Shown: one piece after another, positions 16,267 through 24,004 of the stretch
Layout of the letters: each line of letters begins with the position of its first letter
How positions within the stretch are numbered: the first letter of the stretch is position 1
From: Candidatus Methylobacter oryzae
Lineage (GTDB): Bacteria; Pseudomonadota; Gammaproteobacteria; Methylococcales; Methylomonadaceae
Assembly (NCBI RefSeq): GCF_003994235.2
Contig: NZ_RYFG02000087.1
Span: 1-37,962 of the forward strand
DNA: 37,962 nt
Reading direction: 5' to 3'
The notes under the pieces: generated by a model
What the model saw: only the letters and a program-made list of their open reading frames with translations
Told to the model about the DNA's origin: nothing
The model's database searches: none
Program-made: the position numbers and the translations under genes

Positions 16267-17361
16267 ATGTTATTCAAACAATTATTCGATCAGGAAACCT
16301 GGACCTACACTTATTTGATCGCTGATCCGGTCAGCAAGGACGCGGTCCTGATTGACCCGGTCAATACGCACATTGACGAGTATATAGAACTGCTGGCCTC
16401 TCGCGGACTGCAATTGAAATATTCGCTGGAAACCCACGTCCATGCCGACCACATCACCGCCAGCGGGCTGCTGCGCCAACGTCTGGGCGCGCAAACCGCA
16501 GTCAGCGGACTATGCGGCGCCGAGAACGCCGACATTCAAATTCAGGACGGCGATATTTTTAAATTTGCGGGCGACGAACAAATCAAAGTTATCGCGACGC
16601 CCGGCCATACGCGCGGCAGTGTTTCGTTTTTATGGCGCGACCGTTTGTTTACCGGCGACTCTTTATTAATCGGCGGTTGCGGACGCACCGATTTCCAAAG
16701 CGGCGATGCCGGAGCGCTTTACGACTGTATCACGCAACGCCTGTTTACGTTGCCGGATGAAACATTGGTCTATCCGGGCCACGATTATCAACAACGCTGG
16801 GTCAGCTGCATCATGCAGGAACGGACCGCCAATCCGCGCTTGGCAGGCAAAACCCGTGAACAGTTTATTGAAATCATGAACAACCTGAACCTGCCCAAGC
16901 CCCGGTTGATTGATGAAGCCGTACCCGCCAACCGTTATTGCGGCTTGGATGAAAATGAGCGCCAGGATGCGGTAGCGCTGAGGGACGCTACGCTGCCGGT
17001 CCGCGCTACGACAAAAACCGAAGATATGGTCGCCGCCGCCAAACAACAGATCGTTGAAATCGATGTCGCCAAAGCAAAACAACTGCTGGCAGAAGGCAAC
17101 ATCGTGCTGATCGATACGCGCGAAGAGAGCGAGTACGCGGCCGGGCACGTTGAAGGAGCATTACCGATACCGCGCGGCATGCTGGAATTCAAAATCGGCA
17201 ACCAGCCCGAATTGTCCGACAAATCGAAAGCTGTGCTGGTCTATTGCCGCCTGGGCAATCGCTCGGCATTGGCGGCGCAAACCATGCAGCAATTAGGTTA
17301 CACTAACGTGCTGTCCATGGCCGGAGGGTTCGAGGCCTGGAAAAAAAGCCAAACATCTTAA
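16267..17361 (+). CDS. Persulfide dioxygenase-rhodanese fusion
   Basis: Oxidises glutathione persulfide to sulfite and may form thiosulfate through its sulfurtransferase half. Residues 1-~240 are a metallo-beta-lactamase-fold dioxygenase of the ETHE1 type: HVHADH (H57, H59, D61, H62), TPGHT (H114), D131 and PGHDY (H172) supply the iron ligands and second-shell residues. Residues ~260-360 are a rhodanese domain with the active-site loop CRLGNRSA (C327). Such fusions are known in Burkholderia (PRF) and Staphylococcus (CstB). GGAG stands upstream of the ATG. It is expressed from the sigma-54 promoter at 16211 and followed by sqr, which makes its persulfide substrate. Confidence 0.93.
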   Translation: MLFKQLFDQETWTYTYLIADPVSKDAVLIDPVNTHIDEYIELLASRGLQLKYSLETHVHADHITASGLLRQRLGAQTAVSGLCGAENADIQIQDGDIFKFAGDEQIKVIATPGHTRGSVSFLWRDRLFTGDSLLIGGCGRTDFQSGDAGALYDCITQRLFTLPDETLVYPGHDYQQRWVSCIMQERTANPRLAGKTREQFIEIMNNLNLPKPRLIDEAVPANRYCGLDENERQDAVALRDATLPVRATTKTEDMVAAAKQQIVEIDVAKAKQLLAEGNIVLIDTREESEYAAGHVEGALPIPRGMLEFKIGNQPELSDKSKAVLVYCRLGNRSALAAQTMQQLGYTNVLSMAGGFEAWKKSQTS

Positions 17362-17366
17362 GACAT

Positions 17367-17475
17367 TATAAAGCTGAGTTGAGCAGGCTTGTCTGCTCAA
17401 ACGAAACTTATGCCCTCTGGGTATAAAGCTGAGTTGAGCAGCTTACCTGCTCAACCCCTACTTATGCTCTTTGAG
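17367..17475 (+). repeat. Two tandem copies of a 55-bp hairpin repeat upstream of sqr
   Basis: Units begin with TATAAAGCTGAGTTGAGCAG at 17367 and 17422. Each contains a hairpin TTGAGCAG...CTGCTCAA and ends in CTTATGC-CTCT-GGGTA or a variant. A third, inverted copy lies at 18850-18907, after sqr. The units could fold in the transcript between the dioxygenase and sqr. Confidence 0.8.
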
Positions 17476-17553
17476 TATAAACAATTAAAAAGGGAACGGT
17501 TATACGCGGCCAAAGTCACGTAACCGCTCTTAACCACAAATTGCGAGGAATTT

Positions 17554-18807
17554 ATGACAAACCGACACCATACCGTACTTATCATAGGCGGCGGCGCAGC
17601 CGGCGTCTCCGTTGCGAACAACATGCGTCGCCAAAATTCTGAAATCGATATTGCAATCGTTGAACCGTCCGAAGTCCATTATTATCAGCCGGGCTTTACC
17701 ATTGTCGGCGGCGGCGCTTATACCTTGAAAGAAACCATACGCAATGAAGCCGACCTGATTCATCCATCGGTCACCTGGATCAAGGATTATGCGGAAACGT
17801 TTCAACCGGACGACAACAACGTCACCTTACGCTCCGGCGATACGATCGGTTACGACTACCTGGTCGTCTGCCCCGGCCTGCAACTGGATTGGGACAAGAT
17901 TGAAGGACTGAAAGAAACACTGAACAAAAACAATGTTTGCAGCAATTATTCGGCTGAAACGGTCGAATACACCTGGGAATGTATCCAAAATATCAAGGAA
18001 GGCAACGCCTTGTTTACCCAACCGCCGATGCCGATCAAATGCGCAGGCGCTCCGCAAAAAATTATGTACCTGGCAGCCGATCGTTTCCGCAAAAGAGGCA
18101 CGTTGGACAAATTCAATATTGAATTTTTTAACGCCGGTCCCGGCCTGTTCGGCGTACCGTTTTTCGCCAAAGCCTTGAGTAAAGTCGTGCAAAGTTACGG
18201 CATCAAGACCAATTTCAACCATAACCTGGTCGCCATCGACGGCCCGGCCAAAATTGCGACGTTCGAAGTTACCGACAGCGAAGGCAACAAGGAAAGGATT
18301 ACTCGTGAATTCGACATGATTCACGTCACCCCGCCGCAAAGCGCGCCGGATTTCATTAAAAAAAGCCCGCTTGCAAACGCGGCAGGCTGGGTCGACGTAA
18401 ACCCCAACACGCTGCAACATAATAAATACAGCAATATTTTCGGCCTGGGCGACGCCGGCTCGACGCCTAACGCGAAAACTGCCGCAGCGGTGCGCAAACA
18501 AGTGCCGGTCGTGGTTGACAATATTCTTAGCCTGAAAAACAGCAAAGATGTCCAAGGCGGCTATGACGGTTACGGCTCGTGCCCGCTAACCACCTCGTTA
18601 AATACAGTCATGCTGGCAGAGTTTGCCTATGACGGCAAAGTAACGCCTTCATTTCCGCTGCTGGACCCACGGAAAAACCGCTGGATCTGGTGGTGGGGCA
18701 AGACCACCGGCTTCCCTTGGCTGTACTGGCACTTGATGATCAAAGGCTATCGCATTGATATTCCGCACTTAGCAAGCTATGCCGAGCGTTTTATGAAAGA
18801 AGAATAA
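17554..18807 (+). CDS. sqr: Sulfide:quinone oxidoreductase, type II
   Basis: A membrane-associated flavoprotein that oxidises sulfide, passes electrons to quinone and delivers sulfane sulfur to an acceptor. The FAD loop GGGAAGVSVANNM is at the N-terminus, and a second nucleotide-type segment GLGDAGSTPNAKTAAA is near residue 305-320. The two redox cysteines of the mitochondrial-type enzyme are present: C163 in KCAGAPQK and C343 in GYGSCPLTT, matching human C201 and C379. A further cysteine, C129, is in NVCSNYS. GAGGA precedes the ATG. The gene follows the dioxygenase-rhodanese gene and is flanked on both sides by the same 55-bp repeat. Length of 417 residues is normal. Confidence 0.95.
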   Translation: MTNRHHTVLIIGGGAAGVSVANNMRRQNSEIDIAIVEPSEVHYYQPGFTIVGGGAYTLKETIRNEADLIHPSVTWIKDYAETFQPDDNNVTLRSGDTIGYDYLVVCPGLQLDWDKIEGLKETLNKNNVCSNYSAETVEYTWECIQNIKEGNALFTQPPMPIKCAGAPQKIMYLAADRFRKRGTLDKFNIEFFNAGPGLFGVPFFAKALSKVVQSYGIKTNFNHNLVAIDGPAKIATFEVTDSEGNKERITREFDMIHVTPPQSAPDFIKKSPLANAAGWVDVNPNTLQHNKYSNIFGLGDAGSTPNAKTAAAVRKQVPVVVDNILSLKNSKDVQGGYDGYGSCPLTTSLNTVMLAEFAYDGKVTPSFPLLDPRKNRWIWWWGKTTGFPWLYWHLMIKGYRIDIPHLASYAERFMKEE

Positions 18808-18811
18808 ATTA

Positions 18812-18834
18812 TTAGGCGAAAGGCGAAAGACAAA
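18812..18834 (+). repeat. Heptamer-like low-complexity repeat
   Basis: GGCGAAA GGCGAAA GACAAAA directly follows the sqr stop region. Its reverse complement resembles the TCCTTTG/CCTTTCG heptamers at 18914-18962 on the other side of the inverted 55-bp repeat. The pattern recalls short tandem heptamer repeats known from cyanobacteria. Confidence 0.55.
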
Positions 18835-18849
18835 AAGCTAAAAACCCGC

Positions 18850-18907
18850 TTTATACCCAAAGGGTATAAGTTTCGTTTGAGCAGACAAGCTGCTCAACTC
18901 AGCTTTA
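18850..18907 (-). repeat. Inverted third copy of the 55-bp hairpin repeat
   Basis: Read on the minus strand this begins TAAAGCTGAGTTGAGCAGCT and continues with GTCTGCTCAAACGAAACTTATA, closely matching the unit at 17367-17421. It therefore forms an inverted repeat with the copies before sqr and could also act as a hairpin that ends the sqr transcript. Confidence 0.8.
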
Positions 18908-18913
18908 GACCCT

Positions 18914-18962
18914 ATGTCCTTTGCCTTTCATCCTTTTGTCCTTTGCCTTTCGTCTTTCGCCC
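18914..18962 (+). repeat. Degenerate heptamer tandem repeats before sulP
   Basis: Units such as TCCTTTG, CCTTTCA, CCTTTCG and TCTTTCG follow one another with a period of seven bases. They end immediately before the sulP ATG at 18963 and leave it without a ribosome site. Confidence 0.65.
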
Positions 18963-20711
18963 ATGCCTCATTCAAAATCCAATAATTTACGCTTAATAGA
19001 ATTCTTTCCGATTACAGGCTGGCTAAAATCCTACACTCGCCAGGAACTTAACAGCGACTTATTCGCCGGCACCATCACTGCTATTTTGTTGGTCCCGCAA
19101 GGCATCGCCTACGCGATCATGGCCGGCTTGCCGCCTCAACTTGGACTCTACGCCAGCATCCTGCCGCCGGTAACGTATGCACTGTTCGGCACCAGCCGTA
19201 CGTTGTCGGTCGGGCCGGTTTCGATTGCCGCAATCATGATTGCCAGCGCGTTATCCGCACCGGAAATCAGCGCGCTGGGCAACCCGGTGCAAAGCGCGCT
19301 TATGCTGTCGGCGGAAAGCGGCATCATCATGTTATTGATGGCGCTGTTGCGAATGGGCGGGCTGGTGAATTTTATCAGCCATCCGGTGCTGACCGGCTTT
19401 ACCAGCGGCGCTTCGCTGTTGATTATCGGCAGCCAATTGCCGCAATTGTTAGGCCTAAAAGCGCCGTCATGCGGCGTTGAACTTGCCTGCTACAGCGAAT
19501 ATCTTGCAGGCATAGTACCGGCCACTTTATTGATCGGCCTGATTGCGATCGGTTTATTAATATTTTTCGGCAAGCCGCTGGTTTTCATACTTAAAAATGC
19601 CGGCATGCAACCTTACTTAATCACTGCGATCAGTAAATGCGGGCCCTTGTTGACGATCATGCTGGCAACGCTTGCGGTCGCTTATTTTGACCTGAAGGCT
19701 CAGCAACATATCGCCGTAGTCGGTAACGTTCCGTCCGGCTTCCCGAAATTGAATTTTGATTTTTCTCCGATTGAAAAATGGTACGCACTACTGCCCTACT
19801 CCGGCTTTATCGCACTGATTGCCTATATCGAAAGCGTTGCGATTGCCAAAGTTACGGCCAATTTCAGGGGCGAAAAAATCGTCCCGAACCAGGAGTTGAT
19901 CGCTCTAAGTATCTCCAACCTGACCGCCGCCGTTTCCGGCGGAATGCCGGTAGCCGGTGGCTTTAGCCGCACGATGGTCAATTTTGCGGCCGGAGCGCGC
20001 ACGCAAATGGCGATGTTGATTGCCGCCGCGATGCTTGCTTTAGCGGTCATTTTCTTTAGCCCGTGGTTTGCAAACATTCCTAAAGCGGCGTTGGCGGCTA
20101 TCATTCTGGTTGCGATCATTCCGTTGGTGAAACTGAGCGACATTATCCATACCTGGCGTTACGACCGCGGCGACGGCATCGCCGAAGCCGCCACCTTATT
20201 GGGCGTTTTGGTCTACGGTATTGAAGAAGGCATCATGCTGGGCATTATCCTGACGCTGATCAGCCACTTGCGTAAAACCAGCCAGCCGCATATCGCCGTG
20301 GTCGGGCGCATACCGGGCACGGCGCATTACCGCAATATCAAACGCCATCAAGTGGAAACCTGGCCTCATTTGCTGCTGCTGCGTATCGACGAAAGCATCA
20401 CTTTCGCCAATATCAATTATATCGAGGAGTTCATCAACGCCGAACTTAGCCGGCAACCGGACCTTAAGCATATCGTACTGATTTTCGCATCGATCAGCGA
20501 CATAGACACCACGGCGTTGGAGATACTGGAAAACCTGAACCATAGCTTGCAAGCGGCGAAAATCACTTTGCATATTTCGGAAGCGAAAGGTCCGGTACTC
20601 GATAAGCTTGAAAAAACCGACTTCATTAAACAGCTGCAACCCGGCAAGGCGTTTTTCCATACCGAGGATGCGGTTAGGGAGCTGAGTAAGGATGGGGCGT
20701 TATCGTTATAA
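18963..20711 (+). CDS. SulP family anion transporter
   Basis: An inner-membrane transporter of the SLC26/SulP family with 582 residues from ATG 18963. About 10-14 hydrophobic segments occupy residues ~30-430. Family motifs include LVPQGIAYAIMAGLPPQLGLYAS near the first helices and PVAGGFSRTMVNFAAGARTQM in the middle. A C-terminal STAS domain follows (residues ~440-570, HIVLIFASISDIDTTALE). An open frame extends to 18921, but that stretch is heptamer repeat sequence and is unlikely to be coding. In this position it may carry sulfate, sulfite or thiosulfate linked to sulfide oxidation (inference); bicarbonate is another known SulP substrate. Confidence 0.9.
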   Translation: MPHSKSNNLRLIEFFPITGWLKSYTRQELNSDLFAGTITAILLVPQGIAYAIMAGLPPQLGLYASILPPVTYALFGTSRTLSVGPVSIAAIMIASALSAPEISALGNPVQSALMLSAESGIIMLLMALLRMGGLVNFISHPVLTGFTSGASLLIIGSQLPQLLGLKAPSCGVELACYSEYLAGIVPATLLIGLIAIGLLIFFGKPLVFILKNAGMQPYLITAISKCGPLLTIMLATLAVAYFDLKAQQHIAVVGNVPSGFPKLNFDFSPIEKWYALLPYSGFIALIAYIESVAIAKVTANFRGEKIVPNQELIALSISNLTAAVSGGMPVAGGFSRTMVNFAAGARTQMAMLIAAAMLALAVIFFSPWFANIPKAALAAIILVAIIPLVKLSDIIHTWRYDRGDGIAEAATLLGVLVYGIEEGIMLGIILTLISHLRKTSQPHIAVVGRIPGTAHYRNIKRHQVETWPHLLLLRIDESITFANINYIEEFINAELSRQPDLKHIVLIFASISDIDTTALEILENLNHSLQAAKITLHISEAKGPVLDKLEKTDFIKQLQPGKAFFHTEDAVRELSKDGALSL

Positions 20712-20759
20712 GGAGCTCATGCACCATGAAGACACGAAGGACGCGAAGCTTTTTATTCT

Positions 20760-20830
20760 TCGTTCTTTTCGGGGTAAAAGTTATTTTGAAAATCCGATAA
20801 ACGCCAGTAAGGCGAACCCTGCTTCCAAGT
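20760..20830 (-). pseudogene. Decayed copy of the 3' end of the downstream membrane-protein gene
   Basis: On the minus strand this reads TWKQGSPY before diverging by a one-base deletion, matching the last codons of the gene at 21893-22939 (TWKQGSPYRRFIGFSR). The similarity includes the block TAAGGCGAACCCTGCTTCCA and continues into the sequence beyond the stop (21865-21943). It marks the left edge of a ~1-kb insertion that carries the HEPN-motif gene. Confidence 0.75.
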
Positions 20831-20919
20831 GCCGCAGGCTGGGTTGAATGCAATGAAACCCAACATTGGTGACATTTGGGCTGGGTTTCGCTATCGCTAT
20901 CGCTATTGCACTCTACGAA
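20831..20919 (+). repeat. Hairpin repeat of the CTGGGTT...AACCCA type
   Basis: GGCTGGGTTGAATGCAATGA followed by AACCCAAC forms a short hairpin, and GGGCTGGGTTTCGCTATCGC with CTCTACGAATTACGCC resembles repeats often left between genes in proteobacteria. There is no coding potential. Confidence 0.5.
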
Positions 20920-21729
20920 TTACGCCTTACCGCGTGTCATATCCACATTAGCGAGCCACAACCTATGCTGTCGTGTCGCTGAGCGAAGCGAAATCCGCAT
21001 CAGGTGTGCGACGACAAACGGCGAGGCACCAGTAATAAACAGTTCTCTACAGCAGTTAATGCCTTTATCAGTGAGTTGACCACTTCTGTTAATCTGGTTG
21101 GGATGGCCGGGTTCTAACTTTATAAGCAGGCCAGATTGCTTCAATACTGAAATCATAGCATTGGCTTGTTCAACCTCAGTTCGAGCGGCGATAGCTTGCC
21201 GCCGAATTTTACGTTCAAGGATGGCCAGTTCTTCAGAGTAGGCTCGCTCGGCCGCTTCAAACTGAGGACCACGAAAGGAAACCGAGAGCACAAATTTCTG
21301 CCTCATCTGAGAAGAAAGCTTTTTATGAAAATAAAGCACCCTCTTAAGTACGCCGTTTTGATACCGAACATCATCAGGAAGACGTATAGACAGATATCGA
21401 CCGACATCACTAGTTAAGTCATGCATCTGGTGAGCAATAAGATTTCGATAGTCGATGAGCTCTTGCAACTCATCTGATTCACATTTAGTTAGAACTCCAG
21501 CATCGACTAATATTTCGAAAGCCTTTTTATGCAGCCGCTTAGTTCCGTCCGGAAGCCGGTCACCTCCGGCATAACGACGCAATAGATCAGTAGCACGAAT
21601 CGATTCCACGATAAACTGTTTGAGGTCTTCGACATAGAACAGCACCAACACCATTTCCAGAGCCCGCCGTTTCAGATCGTTTTTCTCCAGGGCGCTGAGG
21701 CGGTTACCACGCGGATAGTATTCTTTCAT
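20920..21729 (-). CDS. Unknown protein with HEPN-like RX4H motif
   Basis: I cannot assign this 269-residue soluble protein to a named family. Residues ~90-105 contain LIDYRNLIAHQMHDL, which has the R-X4-H spacing of HEPN ribonucleases and nucleotide-binding HEPN proteins. Basic helices follow (EELAILERKIRRQAIAARTE), and a C-terminal segment resembles a winged helix (MISVLKQSGLLIKL...GQLTDKGINCCREL). No partner nucleotidyltransferase gene is adjacent, so a classic HEPN-MNT pair is not seen. The gene fills an insertion bracketed by copies of the neighbouring gene's 3' end, suggesting recent transfer. A defence or stress role is only a guess. Confidence 0.6.
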   Translation of the reverse strand: MKEYYPRGNRLSALEKNDLKRRALEMVLVLFYVEDLKQFIVESIRATDLLRRYAGGDRLPDGTKRLHKKAFEILVDAGVLTKCESDELQELIDYRNLIAHQMHDLTSDVGRYLSIRLPDDVRYQNGVLKRVLYFHKKLSSQMRQKFVLSVSFRGPQFEAAERAYSEELAILERKIRRQAIAARTEVEQANAMISVLKQSGLLIKLEPGHPNQINRSGQLTDKGINCCRELFITGASPFVVAHLMRISLRSATRQHRLWLANVDMTRGKA

Positions 21730-21892
21730 AAACTTACTGCCAATGGATCAAACGATAGAACACAACGAGATGTCACCAGTCGATCAACAATAAACAACGC
21801 TAATCAACCGGCACATAGTACATAAATTATGCAATGTCATTTCACAATTATGAACTCCGACAGTCGTTCCTCTCTTCGTGGTAAAAACGTAA

Positions 21893-22939
21893 CTACCTCG
21901 AAAACCCGATAAACCGCCGGTAAGGCGAACCCTGCTTCCAGGTAAACGCTTCGGTGTAGTAATGCATTAAGGCCAAATAACCCAGCACTCCCAGGGTCAC
22001 CGCTTTGTTGATCTCAATATCGAACAGGTAACGGGTCAAAGCATTGACCGCCTCGTCGCCGTATGACTGCAACACAAAGGTCAGCGCAAACGAGGCTAGC
22101 GGCAGGACGACAAATATCGGCAAATGTATAAGTGCCGCAGAGCGATAGATAAAGTTACGCGGCTGGCGACGATGTTTGTTGTAATCGTGCACAACGTAAA
22201 AAATATACGCCGTTGCATCGTGCACCAGTCTCGGCACCAGAATCGCGAAAAAATAATATTGCTGCACGAAAAGATAAAAACTGCTCAGCACCAGCAGCAC
22301 ATTGGCCCACAGAAAATAGCGGCCCGACGTCGACGTCTGGTAGCGCTCGCATAATAAGGCGCAAGCAACCAATCCTCCGCATAAACTGCCGGCAATCAGT
22401 TTTATCCACTCGACCTGTTGCGGCTCCAGACTGTTTTTCAGGAAAATGCCGATATAAACAAATAAACCCGCCGTGACGCTAAGCCACAGCAGCAGGTAAA
22501 ACGCCCAATCCGGCAAGCGGTACAGGCTGCGCCCCACGCCCAACTGCTGCTTCAGCACATGGTAAACAGTCCAGGCGGCGACCGTGACATATAAAACCTT
22601 ATAGGGAATGAACAAGCTGCCGATGCCGAAAACGGCAATGATCGCTGCCGTCATCAAGACGATTTTCAGCTTATACAATTTCAGGTATTCGGTATTGCTG
22701 GCCAATAGGATCGAGCTGGCGACAATATGCGGCGTACCGAAAATGACTTGGAACAATAGAAACTGCTTCGGGCTGCTGGGCAAATTCTGCTGTAAAAACC
22801 CGTGCCAGAACCAACCGTCGAATAACTGTAACGACAGGCATAACGGGATAATCGTGTACAACCCCAGCAATAACCGGTACGAGACGGTCAACCGGTTATC
22901 GTTAGGTATCTCTTGAGCTGAAATGGCCTGGGCAGACAT
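21893..22939 (-). CDS. Polytopic membrane protein with conserved histidines, function unknown
   Basis: A 348-residue inner-membrane protein with about eight to ten hydrophobic helices. Histidines lie at or near helix ends in repeated patterns: FGTPHIVAS, TVYHVLKQQ, VPRLVHDATAYIFYVVHDYNKH and LMHYYTEAFTWKQGSPYR. The pattern resembles membrane diiron or haem-type enzymes, such as Brp/Blh-like carotene cleaving proteins, but I do not recognise the family with certainty. The ATG at 22939 has GGAGG eight bases upstream. Its 3' end is duplicated in decayed form at 20760-20830. It is divergent from the HIT gene. Confidence 0.7.
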   Translation of the reverse strand: MSAQAISAQEIPNDNRLTVSYRLLLGLYTIIPLCLSLQLFDGWFWHGFLQQNLPSSPKQFLLFQVIFGTPHIVASSILLASNTEYLKLYKLKIVLMTAAIIAVFGIGSLFIPYKVLYVTVAAWTVYHVLKQQLGVGRSLYRLPDWAFYLLLWLSVTAGLFVYIGIFLKNSLEPQQVEWIKLIAGSLCGGLVACALLCERYQTSTSGRYFLWANVLLVLSSFYLFVQQYYFFAILVPRLVHDATAYIFYVVHDYNKHRRQPRNFIYRSAALIHLPIFVVLPLASFALTFVLQSYGDEAVNALTRYLFDIEINKAVTLGVLGYLALMHYYTEAFTWKQGSPYRRFIGFSR

Positions 22940-23045
22940 AAAGCTATCCTCCTATTATTGTTATATTCTCAGCCAAAATATTAAGTTAAACTGATTATTT
23001 AACCATTTTCAAGCATTGCTTTTAGTTTTTCGGATAGACAAAATC

Positions 23046-23453
23046 ATGACATTTCAGCTACATCCGCGTCTGGAACAGGATTGCATAAGCATCGGCCGTT
23101 TCGAGTTATGCCGCTTATTAATGATGAACGACAGCCAGTATCCCTGGTTCATTTTGGTGCCGGAACTGGCTGATGTACGGGAGATTTACCAGTTGAACAA
23201 AGCGGACCGCGAATTGCTGGCCGAGGAATCCAATTATTTGGCCGAAAACCTGGCGACGCTTTATCAAGCGGATAAAATGAATATTGCGGCGATAGGCAAT
23301 ATGGTTCCGCAACTGCATATTCATCATATTGTCCGCTACCGGACCGATAAAGCCTGGCCGGCGCCGGTGTGGGGAAGGTTTGACGCCGTTCCTTATACGG
23401 AACGGCAAATTACAGAGAATTTAGCTCGCGTTAAAGCTCAGCTGGGAATGTAA
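23046..23453 (+). CDS. HIT family protein (histidine triad)
   Basis: A 135-residue cytoplasmic protein of the histidine triad superfamily. The triad appears as MVPQLHIHHIVRY, where the HxHH arrangement follows the usual H-phi-H-phi-H pattern with small differences. These proteins hydrolyse or transfer nucleotide phosphoramidates. The start ATG at 23046 (MTFQLHPRLEQD) fits the family; the open frame from 23016 adds ten residues with no support. WPAPVWGR downstream of the triad is typical of a proteobacterial subgroup. No operon partner is visible. Confidence 0.85.
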   Translation: MTFQLHPRLEQDCISIGRFELCRLLMMNDSQYPWFILVPELADVREIYQLNKADRELLAEESNYLAENLATLYQADKMNIAAIGNMVPQLHIHHIVRYRTDKAWPAPVWGRFDAVPYTERQITENLARVKAQLGM

Positions 23454-23475
23454 ACCGGCCCAAGGTTTTGCAACG

Positions 23476-23931
23476 TTAGTCGACCAAAAATTCAGTAAAA
23501 TAGGCTTCCTTGAAATCTCTATCATCGGCCGGCTTAGCCTCTTTAGAATGCTCTTCCCCGCCCCCGCTATGGCTCTCGCTTTCTATCATCTTGGCCAGCG
23601 TCTTGCGAATGACATTCGTGGTTTCTTGCCGCAGTGCTTCCCGCTGTTCCATGGTCTGCAAACCTTCAGACGACCTGCCGCTATAGAGCATGATTAATTC
23701 GTGTCTTAATGCCGGCATGTGCTTTTTTACCGCTGCAATTGTGCTGGCGCCGTCAATCAACAATTGAACATTGATCAGCAAAAACTTTTTCGGTTCCGCC
23801 AAATTAACGGTAAACTTAGGAGTCATTTCTATATATTTTACACCGGCTTCTGCTTCCGATTCCTTTGCGCCTTCATTCGCAACGGCGACAGACATAAACA
23901 GAAGACTTAATACCAAAACCAATAAACGCAT
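23476..23931 (-). CDS. FliL-like protein with signal sequence, outside a flagellar locus
   Basis: The 151-residue protein has an N-terminal hydrophobic segment (MRLLVLVLSLLFMSVAVA) followed by a periplasmic domain resembling FliL: YIEMTPKFTVNLAEPKKFLLINVQLL, a helix ending in LIMLYSGRSSEGLQTMEQRE, then REALRQETTNVIRKTL. FliL supports stator function at the flagellar motor. No flagellar gene is nearby, so this may be a second copy with another role or a relocated gene. The C-terminal region contains a His/Glu-rich insertion (SHSGGGEEHSKEAK) before KEAYFTEFLVD. Convergent with the HIT gene. Confidence 0.8.
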   Translation of the reverse strand: MRLLVLVLSLLFMSVAVANEGAKESEAEAGVKYIEMTPKFTVNLAEPKKFLLINVQLLIDGASTIAAVKKHMPALRHELIMLYSGRSSEGLQTMEQREALRQETTNVIRKTLAKMIESESHSGGGEEHSKEAKPADDRDFKEAYFTEFLVD

Positions 23932-24004
23932 AATAGACTCCGTGTAACTAGAAAAGTGACTCTCTAGTATAAAGCCAACCCCATCAATTTTAAAACGAAT
24001 CCAA

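Noticed and set aside
16666-17148. 160-codon minus-strand frame inside the dioxygenase-rhodanese gene
   Set aside because: Shadow frame opposite conserved catalytic motifs.
17367-17475. Possible CRISPR array in the repeats before sqr
   Set aside because: Units are contiguous tandem copies without spacers and an inverted copy lies elsewhere.
17827-18555. 242-codon minus-strand frame inside sqr
   Set aside because: Shadow frame; the plus strand holds both redox cysteines and the FAD motif.
18921-18962. N-terminal extension of SulP
   Set aside because: It translates heptamer repeats and resembles no SulP N-terminus.
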